A DNA stretch of 64,000 nucleotides from JANNSX01 sp046348995. Its GTDB lineage: Bacteria > Pseudomonadota > Alphaproteobacteria > Rhizobiales > Hyphomicrobiaceae. How positions within the stretch are numbered: the stretch's first letter is position 1; each line of letters starts with the position of its first letter. The notes beneath the pieces are model-generated. The model did not search any database and was not told where the DNA came from. It saw only the letters and a program-made list of their open reading frames with translations. Shown here piece by piece: positions 51,984-61,008 of the stretch. The DNA lies in assembly GCA_046348995.1 (NCBI GenBank), contig JAXMDB010000011.1:90792-154791 (forward strand). The letters run 5' to 3'. Position numbers and translations under genes: made by a program.

Positions 51984-53555
51984 ATGGCGCGCAAAGTTCT
52001 CTTCATCACCGGCGATCAGTGGCGCGGCGAGGCGCTGTCCTATCTCGGTCATCCGGCGGCCCGTACGCCGCATCTGGATCGCCTCGCGCGCGAGGGCACG
52101 ACCTTCAAGCGCCACTACACGGCGAGCGTGCCGTGTGGTCCGGCGCGCACAACGCTGCTGACAGGGCTTTACCCCTTCATCCACCGCTCGGTGCGCAACG
52201 GCGCGCCGCTCGACCGCCGGCATACCAACATCGCGCTCGAAGCCCGCAAGGCCGGATACGATCCGGTGCTGTTCGGCTACACGGATTCCTCTGCCGATCC
52301 GCGCGAGCTGGCGCCCGACGATCCGCGTCTCAGAAGCTACGAGGGCGTGATGCCGGGCTTCCGGCTGGAGGCGTCGCTCAACGAAGCCTGCCTCACCGGC
52401 TGGATGTCGGAGTTGGCGCGCAAGGGCTACGACATCCCCGAGCGGCACATGGACATCTACCTGCACGCCGGCACGCCGAAGGTGATCGAGCGTTTCAACC
52501 GCGGCCCCGCGCAGTACCGCGCCGAGGACAGCGACACGGCCTATATCGCCGACAAGGTGCTCGACTACCTGCGTCTGCGCCGCAAGCAGGACTGGTTCAT
52601 CCACGCTGTGTTCCTGAGGCCGCATCCGCCGATCATTGCGTCCGCCCCCTACAACACGATGATCCCGGCGAAGGACGTGCCCAAGCCCGTGAAGCTCGCG
52701 GATCGGTCGAAGGAAGCGGCCGTCCATCCCTATCTCGCCTACTGGCTCGAGCAGCAGAAGGACCCGGCCTACTTCGAGAGCCAAGTGAACGTGCAGGGCA
52801 TTCCCGAGAGCGATTTGGACGAGCTGCGCGCCGTCTACTACGGCCTCATCGCCGAGGTCGATGCACAGATCGGGCGCATTTTCGCGCATCTGGAAAAGAC
52901 CGGCGAGCTCGACGAGACGCTCATCATCTTCACCTCCGACCACGGCGAGATGCTGGGCGATCATTGGGCCTGGGGGAAGGGCGCCTGGTATGATGCGGCG
53001 AACTCCATTCCGCTCGTGATCCGCGATCCGCGCGCGCCGAAATCGGCGCGAGGCCGCATCGTCGATAGTTTCACCGAGTCCGTCGACGTGACGCCGACAA
53101 TCCTCGAGTGGCTCGGCCTCGACGTGCCGCACGAGATGAACGGGCACTCGCTCATGCCCTGGATCACCGGCGCGACGCCCGAGGTCTGGCGCAACGCCGT
53201 GTTCTGGGAGTTCGACTTCCGCGATCCGCCGGGGCAGAAGCCCGAGCGGGCGTTGGGCATCACATCCGATCAGGCGACGCTCAACGTGATCCGCGACGAC
53301 CGGTTCAAGTACGTGCATTTCACCGGGCTGCCGCCGCTGCTGTACGACTTGCGGAAAGATCCCGGCGAGCTCGTCAACGTCGTCGCCGATCCGGCCTATG
53401 GTCGCGTGGTAGGCGAGTGCGCACAAAAGCTGCTCACCCATCGCATGCTGCACGCCGAGCGCTCGCTCGCCAACGCGATGCTGACGCCCAGTGGCGTGCA
53501 GTATCACCGCGGCCCGAGAGGACATGCTCCGGGATGGGTGGGGGCGCCGGAGTGA
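51984..53555 (+). CDS. Sulfatase-superfamily hydrolase (phosphonate monoester hydrolase-like)
   Basis: A 523-residue alkaline-phosphatase-fold enzyme. The formylglycine motif is VPCGPARTTLLTG (Cys-x-Pro-x-Arg). Metal ligands are in FITGDQWRGEAL and IIFTSDHGEMLGDH. Its length and the SVPCGPAR context resemble Rhizobium/Burkholderia phosphonate monoester hydrolases, which also cleave phosphodiesters and sulfate esters. There is no signal peptide, so it is cytosolic. Cysteine maturation would need a formylglycine-generating enzyme that is not encoded here. It follows the protease-SGNH gene by 70 nt and may be in its operon. Confidence 0.87.
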   Translation: MARKVLFITGDQWRGEALSYLGHPAARTPHLDRLAREGTTFKRHYTASVPCGPARTTLLTGLYPFIHRSVRNGAPLDRRHTNIALEARKAGYDPVLFGYTDSSADPRELAPDDPRLRSYEGVMPGFRLEASLNEACLTGWMSELARKGYDIPERHMDIYLHAGTPKVIERFNRGPAQYRAEDSDTAYIADKVLDYLRLRRKQDWFIHAVFLRPHPPIIASAPYNTMIPAKDVPKPVKLADRSKEAAVHPYLAYWLEQQKDPAYFESQVNVQGIPESDLDELRAVYYGLIAEVDAQIGRIFAHLEKTGELDETLIIFTSDHGEMLGDHWAWGKGAWYDAANSIPLVIRDPRAPKSARGRIVDSFTESVDVTPTILEWLGLDVPHEMNGHSLMPWITGATPEVWRNAVFWEFDFRDPPGQKPERALGITSDQATLNVIRDDRFKYVHFTGLPPLLYDLRKDPGELVNVVADPAYGRVVGECAQKLLTHRMLHAERSLANAMLTPSGVQYHRGPRGHAPGWVGAPE

Positions 53556-53582
53556 AGTGACGGATTAGCGCCGACCCTATCT

Positions 53583-53612
53583 GTCATCCCGGGCCTTGTG
53601 CCCGGGACCCAT
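53583..53612 (-). repeat. Palindromic repeat, intact copy near the IS element
   Basis: On the minus strand it reads ATGGGTCCCGGGCACAAGGC followed by CCGGGATGAC. The same sequence, split by the IS insertion, is recovered by joining 53705-53725 to 55003-55011. The two copies form an inverted pair about 90 bp apart before insertion. Confidence 0.85.
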
Positions 53613-53725
53613 TCTTCCGTACGCGCCATTGTTGATGCCGTCACGCTTTCGATGCTGCCGACGTTTCCAGAGCGCCTATTGGGACGCAAGGCGTAAGCGG
53701 CGCCATGGGTCCCGGGCACAAGGCC

Positions 53726-54991
53726 ACGGCTGTCCGGTTCAGCATAGGTCGAGCTCCTGCTGGCGGATGTCACTGATCCGTCGAGGGGGTGGCTGGTCGA
53801 GATCTTGGAGGGGCCTCAAGTGCATGAGGTTAGCCCTTACGAGCCTGACGAAGCTGAGGAGGCTCGAGGTGGCACGTGACGCCTCGGCTGCAAGGCGTAG
53901 CATCACGAACACGATCAAAGCGACCGCGATCTGAGCACGAATGGCGTTCTCGGACGTTCCGAGGAAGTGCTTGATCTTGAGATGCTGCTTGACCCAGCGG
54001 AAGAATAGCTCGACCTGCCAGCGCGTTTGTAGAGCGCCGCAATGCTCTCGGCCGTCGCGTCGAGATCGTTGGTCAGCAGGCGCAAGGTCCGCCCCTTGTC
54101 GATCGTGACGGTAATCTCGCGCAGGCTGACGTCGGCGAGTGGGTTGCGCCGGTTGCCTTTCAATCGCTGGTCGATGGTAACGATCTGGTCGGACGTAATC
54201 GGAGCATCGGCTGGAACGCAACGCTTCTCGACGACGCGCGGACGCGTATTGGTCTTGAGCCGCGTGACGATCCGGCAGCCTGCCTCGTCGAGCCGAGACC
54301 ACCAGGAAAAGTCATAATATCCAAGGTCGAAGACGTATGTTGCACCAGGCTCTACCGGCAGTGTGTGAGCCATGACGATGTCGTTGATGCGTGCGGGCGT
54401 GATCGCGATGTTGGCTGGTATCGCGCAGCCGGCGTCGAAGTCGACATGGACTTTCACGAGCGCGCCGTGCGCCTCGTAGTCGGCCCAGGCGAGAGACACG
54501 TCGGTCAGGCGGATGCTGGTCGCATCGACGAGATGGACGGCCTCGCGCATGTGGCGCCTGAGGCCTCGCCCCGCAGACATGGTCATCACCGCGAAGAGGT
54601 CGGCGAACACCTTCGCCAGGCCGCTTGGCGTTGGCATCGGCAAGCGTGGACCGCGCCTACTGCGTCACGCCGAGATGATAGAGCCTCGGCGCATGGCTGC
54701 CCAACCCCTGTTCGATCTCACGCAGGCTCTGAGCCCTGAAAGCTGACCGTACATCAGCGCGACGAGCTGGCTTTTGGTCGTCAAACGGCGCACGCGCCGA
54801 TCAGCTCCGTGATACGCGACGATCTCGCCGAACCGATCCCAAGGCACGACCTGCAACAGTTGATGAAACAGGCTATTGTGATGCCGCATGGCGTTGATCC
54901 CAATCCGTGTTCGATGAAGCCGGGAAGCTCTCGAATCACAGTTGAATCAGCGTCATGCGCACAGTCCACAAAAACTGAACCGGACAGCCGT
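53726..54991 (-). mobile_element. IS4-family insertion sequence with intact ends
   Basis: A 1266-bp element. Its ends ACGGCTGTCCGGTTCAG (53726-53742) and the exact complement at 54975-54991 are 17-bp terminal inverted repeats. An 11-bp direct repeat GGCACAAGGCC flanks it at 53715-53725 and 54992-55002, a length usual for IS4-group target duplications. Removing the element and one repeat restores a palindrome identical to 53583-53612. The transposase gene inside is frameshifted. Confidence 0.9.
53739..54889 (-). pseudogene. IS4-family transposase, three frameshifts
   Basis: Reading from 54889, the N-terminus RHHNSLFHQLLQVVPWDRFG and the RRLTTKSQLVALMYGQLSG segment are in one frame. SLREIEQGLG continues in another frame after about 54737. 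DDE-type catalytic segments (VHLVDATSIRLTD, YVFDLGYYDFSWW) are in a third frame starting near 54630. The end RWQVELFFRWVKQHLKIKHF resumes in a further frame after about 54025. The C-terminal YREK-like helix and stop at 53739 are present. Each break is a single-base change, so the gene appears dead unless the sequence has errors. Confidence 0.85.
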
Positions 54992-55135
54992 GGCACAAGG
55001 CCCGGGATGACAAGAATGCGTGGGGATGGCGCTCGGGACCACTCGGGGTGCGCTCGTGGTGGCGATGCGATCCTCTGAACGCCCAGCGTCGCCTCACCTG
55101 TCGCCTCCGCTCCCGAACCTCGCTATGGTCCGGCC

Positions 55136-55753
55136 ATGACAGACGGAAAATTTATCACCCTGGAAGGCGGGGAAGGGGCGGGGAAGTCGACGCAGGTGGA
55201 GCGGCTGGCTGCCCGCTTGCGCGCGGCGGGGCATGAGGCCGTCGTCACGCGCGAGCCCGGCGGGTCGCCGCTCGGCGAGCGCATCCGCGCGCTGATCCTC
55301 GACGCCAAGGAGATGCGGCCCGAAACGGAGCTGTTTCTGTTCGCTGCCCAGCGCGCCGAGCATCTGGCGGCGACGATCCTGCCGGCGCTCGCGGGCGGCG
55401 CCTGGGTGATCTCGGACCGTTTCGCGGATTCGACCCGCGTTTATCAGGGCGACCTCGGCGGCATGGATCGCCAACGCATCTCCGCCGTCGAGCGCCTCTC
55501 CGTCGCCCGTATGCCAGATCTGACGCTGATCCTCGACCTTCCCGTCGAGATCGGCCACGCGCGCGCGGCCATCCGGGGCGCGCAGAACCGATACGACGCC
55601 CAGTCGCTCGCCAAGCACGAGATCATCCGCCAAGGCTTCCTCCGCATCGCCCGCGACGAGCCCGACCGTTGCGCCGTCGTCGATGCCGCCCAGGACGCCG
55701 ATGCGGTTGCCGCCGCGATCTGGCGCACGGTCGTGGAGCGGCTCGCCCCATGA
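55136..55753 (+). CDS. tmk: Thymidylate kinase
   Basis: A 205-residue kinase making dTDP from dTMP. It has the P-loop LEGGEGAGKSTQVE, the DR(x) motif SDRFADSTRVYQGD and a LID region with RGAQNRYDAQSLA. The length is normal. Its TGA overlaps the holB ATG (55750-55753), so translation is coupled. The tmk-holB-metG-tatD order is typical of Hyphomicrobiales. The IS element ends 144 nt upstream and may have separated it from earlier operon genes. Confidence 0.95.
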   Translation: MTDGKFITLEGGEGAGKSTQVERLAARLRAAGHEAVVTREPGGSPLGERIRALILDAKEMRPETELFLFAAQRAEHLAATILPALAGGAWVISDRFADSTRVYQGDLGGMDRQRISAVERLSVARMPDLTLILDLPVEIGHARAAIRGAQNRYDAQSLAKHEIIRQGFLRIARDEPDRCAVVDAAQDADAVAAAIWRTVVERLAP

Positions 55754-56889
55754 GCCGCCGGCCGCGCGAGGTCACCATCGAGGCCGAGGAGGCCGTGCCC
55801 GAGGCCGATCGCCTCGAGGGCTTCCCGCACCCGCGCGAGACGATGGATCTCGTCGGCCAGAGCAAGGCCGAGCAGGCGCTGCTCGCCGCCTGGCGCGCGG
55901 GCCACCTGCACCACGCCTGGCTGCTGACGGGCCCCGAAGGCGTCGGCAAGGCGACGCTTGCCTACCGCTTCGCGCGCTTTCTGCTGTCGGGTGCGCCCGA
56001 GGATACGCTCGTGCCGCGCCTCGACCTCGCCGTCTCGCCGGCGCTCCCCGCCGTCCGGCAGATCGTGGCGCAGGCGCATCCGGGGCTGCTCGTCATCCGG
56101 CGTCCTTATGACCAGAAGAACAAGCGCCTCACCACGACGATTCCCGTCGACGAGGTCCGGCGGTTGAAAGACTTCCTCGCGCTCACCGCCGACGAGGGGG
56201 CCTGGCGTATCGTTATCGTCGATCGGGCCGACGAGATGAACGTCAATGCCGCCAACGCACTGCTCAAGTCGCTGGAAGAGCCGCCGCCGCGCACGCTGTT
56301 CCTGCTCGTCACCGCCGAGCCCGGCCGCATCCTGCGTACCATACGCTCGCGCGCCCGCCGTCTCGAGCTCGACCCCCTCTCGGCGACCGACCTCGAGCGG
56401 GCGCTGAACCCGCTGCGCGTCGCCACCGACGAGCCGCCGCTGCCCGCATCCGAGATCGCGACGCTCGCGACATTGTCCGGTGGCAGCATCCGTAAGGCGC
56501 TGCAGCTCTCCTCCGGCAACGCGCTCGCCGTCTACGAGCGCCTGCTCAAGATCGCCGGCGCCCTAAAGCCCGCGCCCGAGATCCTGAAGCTCATCGACCA
56601 AGTGCCGGCGACGGGCGGCGATACGGCCCCCTTCCTCACCATTCTCGATCTGCTCGAAGGGTTGATGGGCCGTCTCGCCCGCCACGCCCTCACCGGCGAA
56701 GGCGCGCTGCCGGCCGAGACCCGTCTCGCCGGCCGTCTCGCCGAGGCCGACCGGCTTGCGACCTGGGCGGAGCTATGGGAAAGCATCGGCCGCCTCCGGG
56801 CCGACGCGCTGGCCCTGCAACTCGACCGCAAAGCGATCCTCGTGGACCTGCTCACGCGGCTGACGGAGCCGGGCTTGAAGGCGGCCTGA
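55750..56889 (+). CDS. holB: DNA polymerase III subunit delta prime
   Basis: A 379-residue AAA+ clamp-loader subunit. It has HHAWLLTGPEGVGKATLAYR (P-loop), IVDRADEMNVNAANALLKSL and EEPPPRTLFLLVT (Walker B region/SRC-type segment). It helps load the beta clamp. ATG 55750 gives the ATGA overlap with tmk; the frame stays open upstream to 55669 inside tmk. A zinc-finger of the E. coli type is not apparent, as is usual in alphaproteobacteria. Confidence 0.92.
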   Translation: MSRRPREVTIEAEEAVPEADRLEGFPHPRETMDLVGQSKAEQALLAAWRAGHLHHAWLLTGPEGVGKATLAYRFARFLLSGAPEDTLVPRLDLAVSPALPAVRQIVAQAHPGLLVIRRPYDQKNKRLTTTIPVDEVRRLKDFLALTADEGAWRIVIVDRADEMNVNAANALLKSLEEPPPRTLFLLVTAEPGRILRTIRSRARRLELDPLSATDLERALNPLRVATDEPPLPASEIATLATLSGGSIRKALQLSSGNALAVYERLLKIAGALKPAPEILKLIDQVPATGGDTAPFLTILDLLEGLMGRLARHALTGEGALPAETRLAGRLAEADRLATWAELWESIGRLRADALALQLDRKAILVDLLTRLTEPGLKAA

Positions 56890-56981
56890 GGTCTTCCGGC
56901 GCATGACCCGCGAAGTGGCTTCCCGGCTCACCCGGTAACATGCGACAAGACACGAAACTTAATCCTCCTGTGAGGACACCC

Positions 56982-58538
56982 ATGGCCGCGCGCGGCAAGT
57001 TCTACATCACGACCGCCATCAACTACCCGAATGGCCGTCCCCACGTCGGTCACGCCTACGAGGCGATCGCGACCGACTGCATCGCCCGCTTCAAGCGGCT
57101 CGACGGCTACGACGTCTATTTCCTGACCGGCACCGACGAGCACGGTCTGAAGATGAAGCAGACGGCGGAGAAGGAGGGCTTGACCCCACGCGCGCTCGCC
57201 GACCGCAACACGGCTGTCTTCCGGGAGATGGGCAAGACTCTTGGCTGCTCGAACGACGATTTCATCCGCACGACGGAAGCGCGCCACTACCGCTCCTGCG
57301 AGGAGATCTGGAAGCGCATGGTCGCGGCCGGCGACATCTACGCCGCCAAATACGCCGGCTGGTACTCGGTGCGCGACGAGGCCTTCTACGCGGAGGAGGA
57401 GACGAAGGTCGGCGAGGACGGTATCCGGCGCGGTGTGCAGGGCACGCCCGTCGAGTGGACGGAGGAGGAGACCTACTTCTTCCGCCTCTCCAAATTCGAG
57501 AAACCGCTGCTCGATCACTACGCAGCCAATCCCGACTTCATCCTTCCGGAAGAGCGGCGCAACGAGATCCTGAGCTTCGTCAAAGGCGGGTTGCAGGATC
57601 TGTCCGTCTCGCGCACGACCTTCGATTGGGGCATCCCGGTGCCGGGCGCCCAGGGCCACGTCATGTATGTCTGGGTCGATGCACTGACGAACTACATCAC
57701 CGGCGTCGGGTTTCCCGATGAAGCGTCCCCGCTCTGGACATACTGGCCGGCCGACGTGCACGTCATCGGCAAGGACATCACGCGCTTCCACGCGGTCTAT
57801 TGGCCGGCCTTCCTCATGTCGGCGGGCATCGCGCTGCCCAAACGCATCTTCGGCCACGGCTTCGTGCTCAACCGCGGCGAGAAGATGTCGAAGTCGGCCG
57901 GCAACGTCGCCGATCCCTTCGACCTCGTGACGGCCTACGGCGTCGACCAGGTGCGCTACTTCTTCCTGCGCGAGGTCGCGTTCGGCCAGGACGGCAGCTA
58001 CAGCCCCGAGGCGATCATCAATCGCACGAATGCCGATCTCGCCAACGACTTCGGCAATCTCGCGCAGCGCTCGCTGTCGATGATCGCCAAGAACTGCGAT
58101 GGCGTGATCCCTGCGCCAGGTGCCTTCTCGGAGGCCGATGCGGCGCTGCTCGCTCAGGCCGACGGCATGAGCGGCAAAGCGCGCGAGGCGATGGAGCGCC
58201 AGCAGATCAACAAGTACCTGGATGCCGTCTGGGACGTCATCGCGGAGACCAACCGCTACTTCGCGGGCGAGGCGCCGTGGGCCTTGAAGAAGACCGATCC
58301 GGCCCGCATGGGCACCGTGCTCTACGTCACCGCCGAGGTCGTGCGGCAGGCGGCGATCCTCGCCCTGCCGGCGATGCCCACGTCGTGTGGAAAGATGCTC
58401 GACCAGCTGGCGATTGCCGAAGGTGACCGCTCGTTCGCGGCGCTGGGAGCGGCCGGGCGGTTGAAGGGCGGGGCCAAGCTCGGCCCGCTCGCGCCCGTGT
58501 TTCCACGCTATGTCGAGCCCGAGGGCAAAGCCAGCTGA
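56982..58538 (+). CDS. metG: Methionyl-tRNA synthetase
   Basis: A 518-residue class I synthetase. The HIGH-type motif is YPNGRPHVGHAYEA and the KMSKS motif is GEKMSKSAGNVADP. Binding-pocket segments FLTGTDEHGLKMKQ and YVWVDALTNYI are intact. The anticodon-binding helices follow. ATG 56982 has GAGGA at 56972-56976 and is preferred to ATG 56940. No C-terminal dimerisation domain is present, which is normal for this branch. The stop overlaps the tatD start (TGATG). Confidence 0.96.
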   Translation: MAARGKFYITTAINYPNGRPHVGHAYEAIATDCIARFKRLDGYDVYFLTGTDEHGLKMKQTAEKEGLTPRALADRNTAVFREMGKTLGCSNDDFIRTTEARHYRSCEEIWKRMVAAGDIYAAKYAGWYSVRDEAFYAEEETKVGEDGIRRGVQGTPVEWTEEETYFFRLSKFEKPLLDHYAANPDFILPEERRNEILSFVKGGLQDLSVSRTTFDWGIPVPGAQGHVMYVWVDALTNYITGVGFPDEASPLWTYWPADVHVIGKDITRFHAVYWPAFLMSAGIALPKRIFGHGFVLNRGEKMSKSAGNVADPFDLVTAYGVDQVRYFFLREVAFGQDGSYSPEAIINRTNADLANDFGNLAQRSLSMIAKNCDGVIPAPGAFSEADAALLAQADGMSGKAREAMERQQINKYLDAVWDVIAETNRYFAGEAPWALKKTDPARMGTVLYVTAEVVRQAAILALPAMPTSCGKMLDQLAIAEGDRSFAALGAAGRLKGGAKLGPLAPVFPRYVEPEGKAS

Positions 58539-59341
58539 TGCTCGTCGATCATCACTGCCATCTCGACTTTCCGGAGCTCTCCGCCGATCTCGACGGCGTG
58601 ATCGCGCGCGCCGGCGCGGCGGGTGTCGGCACGCTGGTGACGATCTCGACGCGCATCCGCCGCTTCGAGCGCTACAAGGAGATCGCGGAGCGCTCGCCCG
58701 CGGTCTATTTCTCGGTCGGCACGCATCCCCACTACGCGCACGAGGAGCTCGATATTCCGCTCGCCGAGATCGTGCGGTTGGCGACGAGCCATCCGCGCGT
58801 GATTGCCATCGGCGAGGCGGGGCTCGATTATTTCTACAAGGATAAGGCCCCGCGCGACGCTCAGGAGACTGGGTTCAGGCGGCATATCGCGGCGGCGCGG
58901 GAGACGGGCCTGCCGCTCGTCATCCACTCGCGTGATGCCGATGCCGATACGATCGCCATTCTCGAAGAGGAAACGGCGAAGGGCGCCTTCTCGTTCGTGC
59001 TGCACTGCTACACCGGTGGCATGGCGCTGGCGAAGCGCGGCGTCGAGCTCGGCGGCTACGTGTCGTTCTCGGGCGTGCTGACGTTCAAGAAGTCGGAAGC
59101 CCTGCGCGAGATTGCGATGGCCATGCCGCTCGACCGGCTGCTGGTCGAAACCGACAGCCCGTATCTCGCCCCCGAGCCCTTCCGGGGAAAGCGCAACGAG
59201 CCGGCCCACGTCGTGCACACGGCGCGCGTGCTCGCGGAGACGAAGGGCGTCACCTACGAGGCGCTTTGCGCAGCGACGACGGAGAACTTTCTGCGGCTCT
59301 ATTCCAAAGCCGCGCCGATCGAGCAGGCGAGGGAGGGATGA
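58538..59341 (+). CDS. tatD: TatD-family metal-dependent hydrolase
   Basis: A 267-residue TIM-barrel nuclease-type hydrolase. Metal ligands are in VDHHCHLDF, IGEAGLDYFYKD, VIHSRDADAD, LHCYTGG and ETDSPYLAPEP. TatD proteins have 3'-5' exonuclease activity on single-stranded DNA/RNA and may act in repair or RNA quality control. It starts on the metG stop (TGATG), indicating coupling. A composite repeat lies in the 265-nt gap to the next gene. Confidence 0.92.
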   Translation: MLVDHHCHLDFPELSADLDGVIARAGAAGVGTLVTISTRIRRFERYKEIAERSPAVYFSVGTHPHYAHEELDIPLAEIVRLATSHPRVIAIGEAGLDYFYKDKAPRDAQETGFRRHIAAARETGLPLVIHSRDADADTIAILEEETAKGAFSFVLHCYTGGMALAKRGVELGGYVSFSGVLTFKKSEALREIAMAMPLDRLLVETDSPYLAPEPFRGKRNEPAHVVHTARVLAETKGVTYEALCAATTENFLRLYSKAAPIEQAREG

Positions 59342-59382
59342 GAGCCCTCATGGTCTTTGCTCCGGCGCAGCTGTTGGGTGCG

Positions 59383-59533
59383 CTTCCCCCCGTGAGGGGG
59401 AAGGCCAAGCGCCTTGGACTTAGATGCGCAGCAGCTAAGTCCTTAGGCGCTTGGGATGGGGGGAGAGACGCAACCGCAGAGTCATTTGCTCTGGCCCCCC
59501 CACCCCGACCCTCCCCCTCAAGGGGGGAGGGGG
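59383..59533 (+). repeat. Composite palindromic repeat, copy 2
   Basis: Same about 150-bp, three-hairpin unit as 4827-4975, here on the plus strand: CTTCCCCCCGTGAGGGGGAA, then the CAAGCGCCTTGGACTTAG/CTAAGTCCTTAGGCGCTTG pair and the C/G-run end module. It fills most of the gap between tatD and the MBL gene. Confidence 0.85.
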
Positions 59534-59606
59534 TAACCCGGCAGCGCTATCCTCAGTCGAGAGCGCCAGAAAGACTTTACCTGTCTCATCGGCAGGACGT
59601 CGCCCC

Positions 59607-60434
59607 ATGACGCTGCGCTTCGTCATCTTGGGTTGCGGCTCATCCTTCGGCGTCCCGCGCATCGGCAACTTCTGGGGCGAGTGCGATCCGGCGAACCCGA
59701 AGAACCGGCGGCGGCGGGCGTCGCTGCTCGTCGAGAAGCATGGGCCCAAGGGTGTCACGCGCGCCCTCATCGACACGTCGCCGGATCTGCGCGAGCAGCT
59801 GCTCGCTGCCAACGTGCCCGAGATCGACGCCGTGCTCTACACCCACGATCACGCCGATCACACGCACGGCATCGACGACTTACGCGCGCTGGCGCTCGCG
59901 TCCGGACGGCGCGTCCCGACGTATATGGACGCCCCGACCAGCATGAGTCTGGAGGCACGCTTCTCCTACTGCTTCTCCTCCCCCGCAGGCTCATCCTACC
60001 CGCCAATCCTGAAGCCTGTGCTCATGACGGCGGGGGAGACGGTGACGGTATCGGGCGCGGGCGGGGCGATCGATATCCTGCCCTTGCAGCAGACCCACGG
60101 CGACATCGGCTCGCTCGGCTTCAAGATCGGCGGTCTCGCCTATTCGCCGGATGTGAGCGCGATCCCCGACGCGACCGTACCGCACCTGCGCGGCCTCGAC
60201 GTGTGGATCGTCGATGCGCTCCGCTACAGCCCGCATCCGAGCCATTTCAGCGTCGACGACGCGCTGCAGTGGATCGGGCATCTGGCGCCTAAGCGCGCGA
60301 TCCTCACCCACCTCCATACCGATCTCGACTACGAGACGCTCAAGGCGGGCCTTGCCGCCCACGTCGAGCCGGCGTTCGACGGGATGGAGATCGAGATGGA
60401 GGGTAGGTTGGGTTGGCGCGGGAACCGCGCGTAA
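59607..60434 (+). CDS. MBL-fold metallo-hydrolase (PhnP-like)
   Basis: A 275-residue metallo-beta-lactamase-fold protein. It starts with LRFVILGCGSSFGVPRIGN and carries the zinc motif LYTHDHADHTHGIDDL, later histidines in LQQTHGD and AILTHLHTDLDYE, like PhnP cyclic phosphodiesterases. It always follows tatD in related genomes, suggesting a housekeeping role in nucleotide or RNA metabolism. ATG 59607 is chosen as it starts the conserved strand; the open frame upstream is repeat DNA. The last ten or so codons and the stop lie inside a palindromic element (60403-60493). Confidence 0.9.
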   Translation: MTLRFVILGCGSSFGVPRIGNFWGECDPANPKNRRRRASLLVEKHGPKGVTRALIDTSPDLREQLLAANVPEIDAVLYTHDHADHTHGIDDLRALALASGRRVPTYMDAPTSMSLEARFSYCFSSPAGSSYPPILKPVLMTAGETVTVSGAGGAIDILPLQQTHGDIGSLGFKIGGLAYSPDVSAIPDATVPHLRGLDVWIVDALRYSPHPSHFSVDDALQWIGHLAPKRAILTHLHTDLDYETLKAGLAAHVEPAFDGMEIEMEGRLGWRGNRA

Positions 60435-60493
60435 CCCAACACGGCATACAGCAAACCATGTTGGGTTACGCGCTTCGCGCTAACCCAACCTAC
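60403..60493. repeat. Palindromic element of TTGGGTTACGCGC units
   Basis: A 91-bp unit whose ends GTAGGTTGGGTT (60403-60414) and AACCCAACCTAC (60482-60493) are exact complements. Inside, GTTGGGTTACGCG-CTTCGCGCTAACCCAAC (60460-60488, listed in two parts) forms its own hairpin. It contains the stop codon of the MBL gene. Confidence 0.85.
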
Positions 60494-60503
60494 GGCCTAT
60501 CCC

Positions 60504-60914
60504 TCACACCGGCGTATCGTATCCGCGAAACCGCGGCGCGCCATCGGTGTCGATCTCGTAGTAATCCGCCTTGTCGTCGACGAAGATGTGCTTCTCGATG
60601 TGCAGGCCGGTCGGCTGGTCGAGACAGCCGAGATTGATGCCGACGGTCTCGCCATCGTTGTCCCAGAACATCACCGAGCCGCACTCCCGGCAGAACCCGC
60701 GCCGGGCCTCGGGTGAGGATTGAAACCAGGCGAGCGTATTGTCCGCGAGGAACACGAGGCCGTTGCGCGCAGCACTCGCGCCGACAACGAAATGTCCGCT
60801 CTGGCGGCGGCACTGGCCGCAGTGGCAGGCGTGCGTGCCGGTGAGCGGCCCGCGGACCTCGAAGCGAACGGCGCCGCAGAGGCAATGGCCGGTGAAGGGG
60901 GGACGTGTCGTCAT
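60504..60914 (-). CDS. GFA/CENP-V family zinc-binding protein
   Basis: A 136-residue protein of the glutathione-dependent-formaldehyde-activating (Gfa)-like fold. Zinc cysteines are in GHCLCGAVRFEV, HACHCGQCRRQSG and FCRECGSVMFW. Despite the family name, most members have no proven formaldehyde role. ATG 60914 is preferred, since the frame further upstream is not conserved in pattern. It lies 94 nt downstream of the SDR gene on the same strand and may share its transcript. Confidence 0.88.
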   Translation of the reverse strand: MTTRPPFTGHCLCGAVRFEVRGPLTGTHACHCGQCRRQSGHFVVGASAARNGLVFLADNTLAWFQSSPEARRGFCRECGSVMFWDNDGETVGINLGCLDQPTGLHIEKHIFVDDKADYYEIDTDGAPRFRGYDTPV

Positions 60915-61008
60915 GGGGGCATCTCCAGTGGCGATCGATGGTCCCCGGTCTAACACGGGTCGCATTGCGGGCGACGCACCCCGCTCTCTCCTTGCTGACA
61001 CCCTGATG

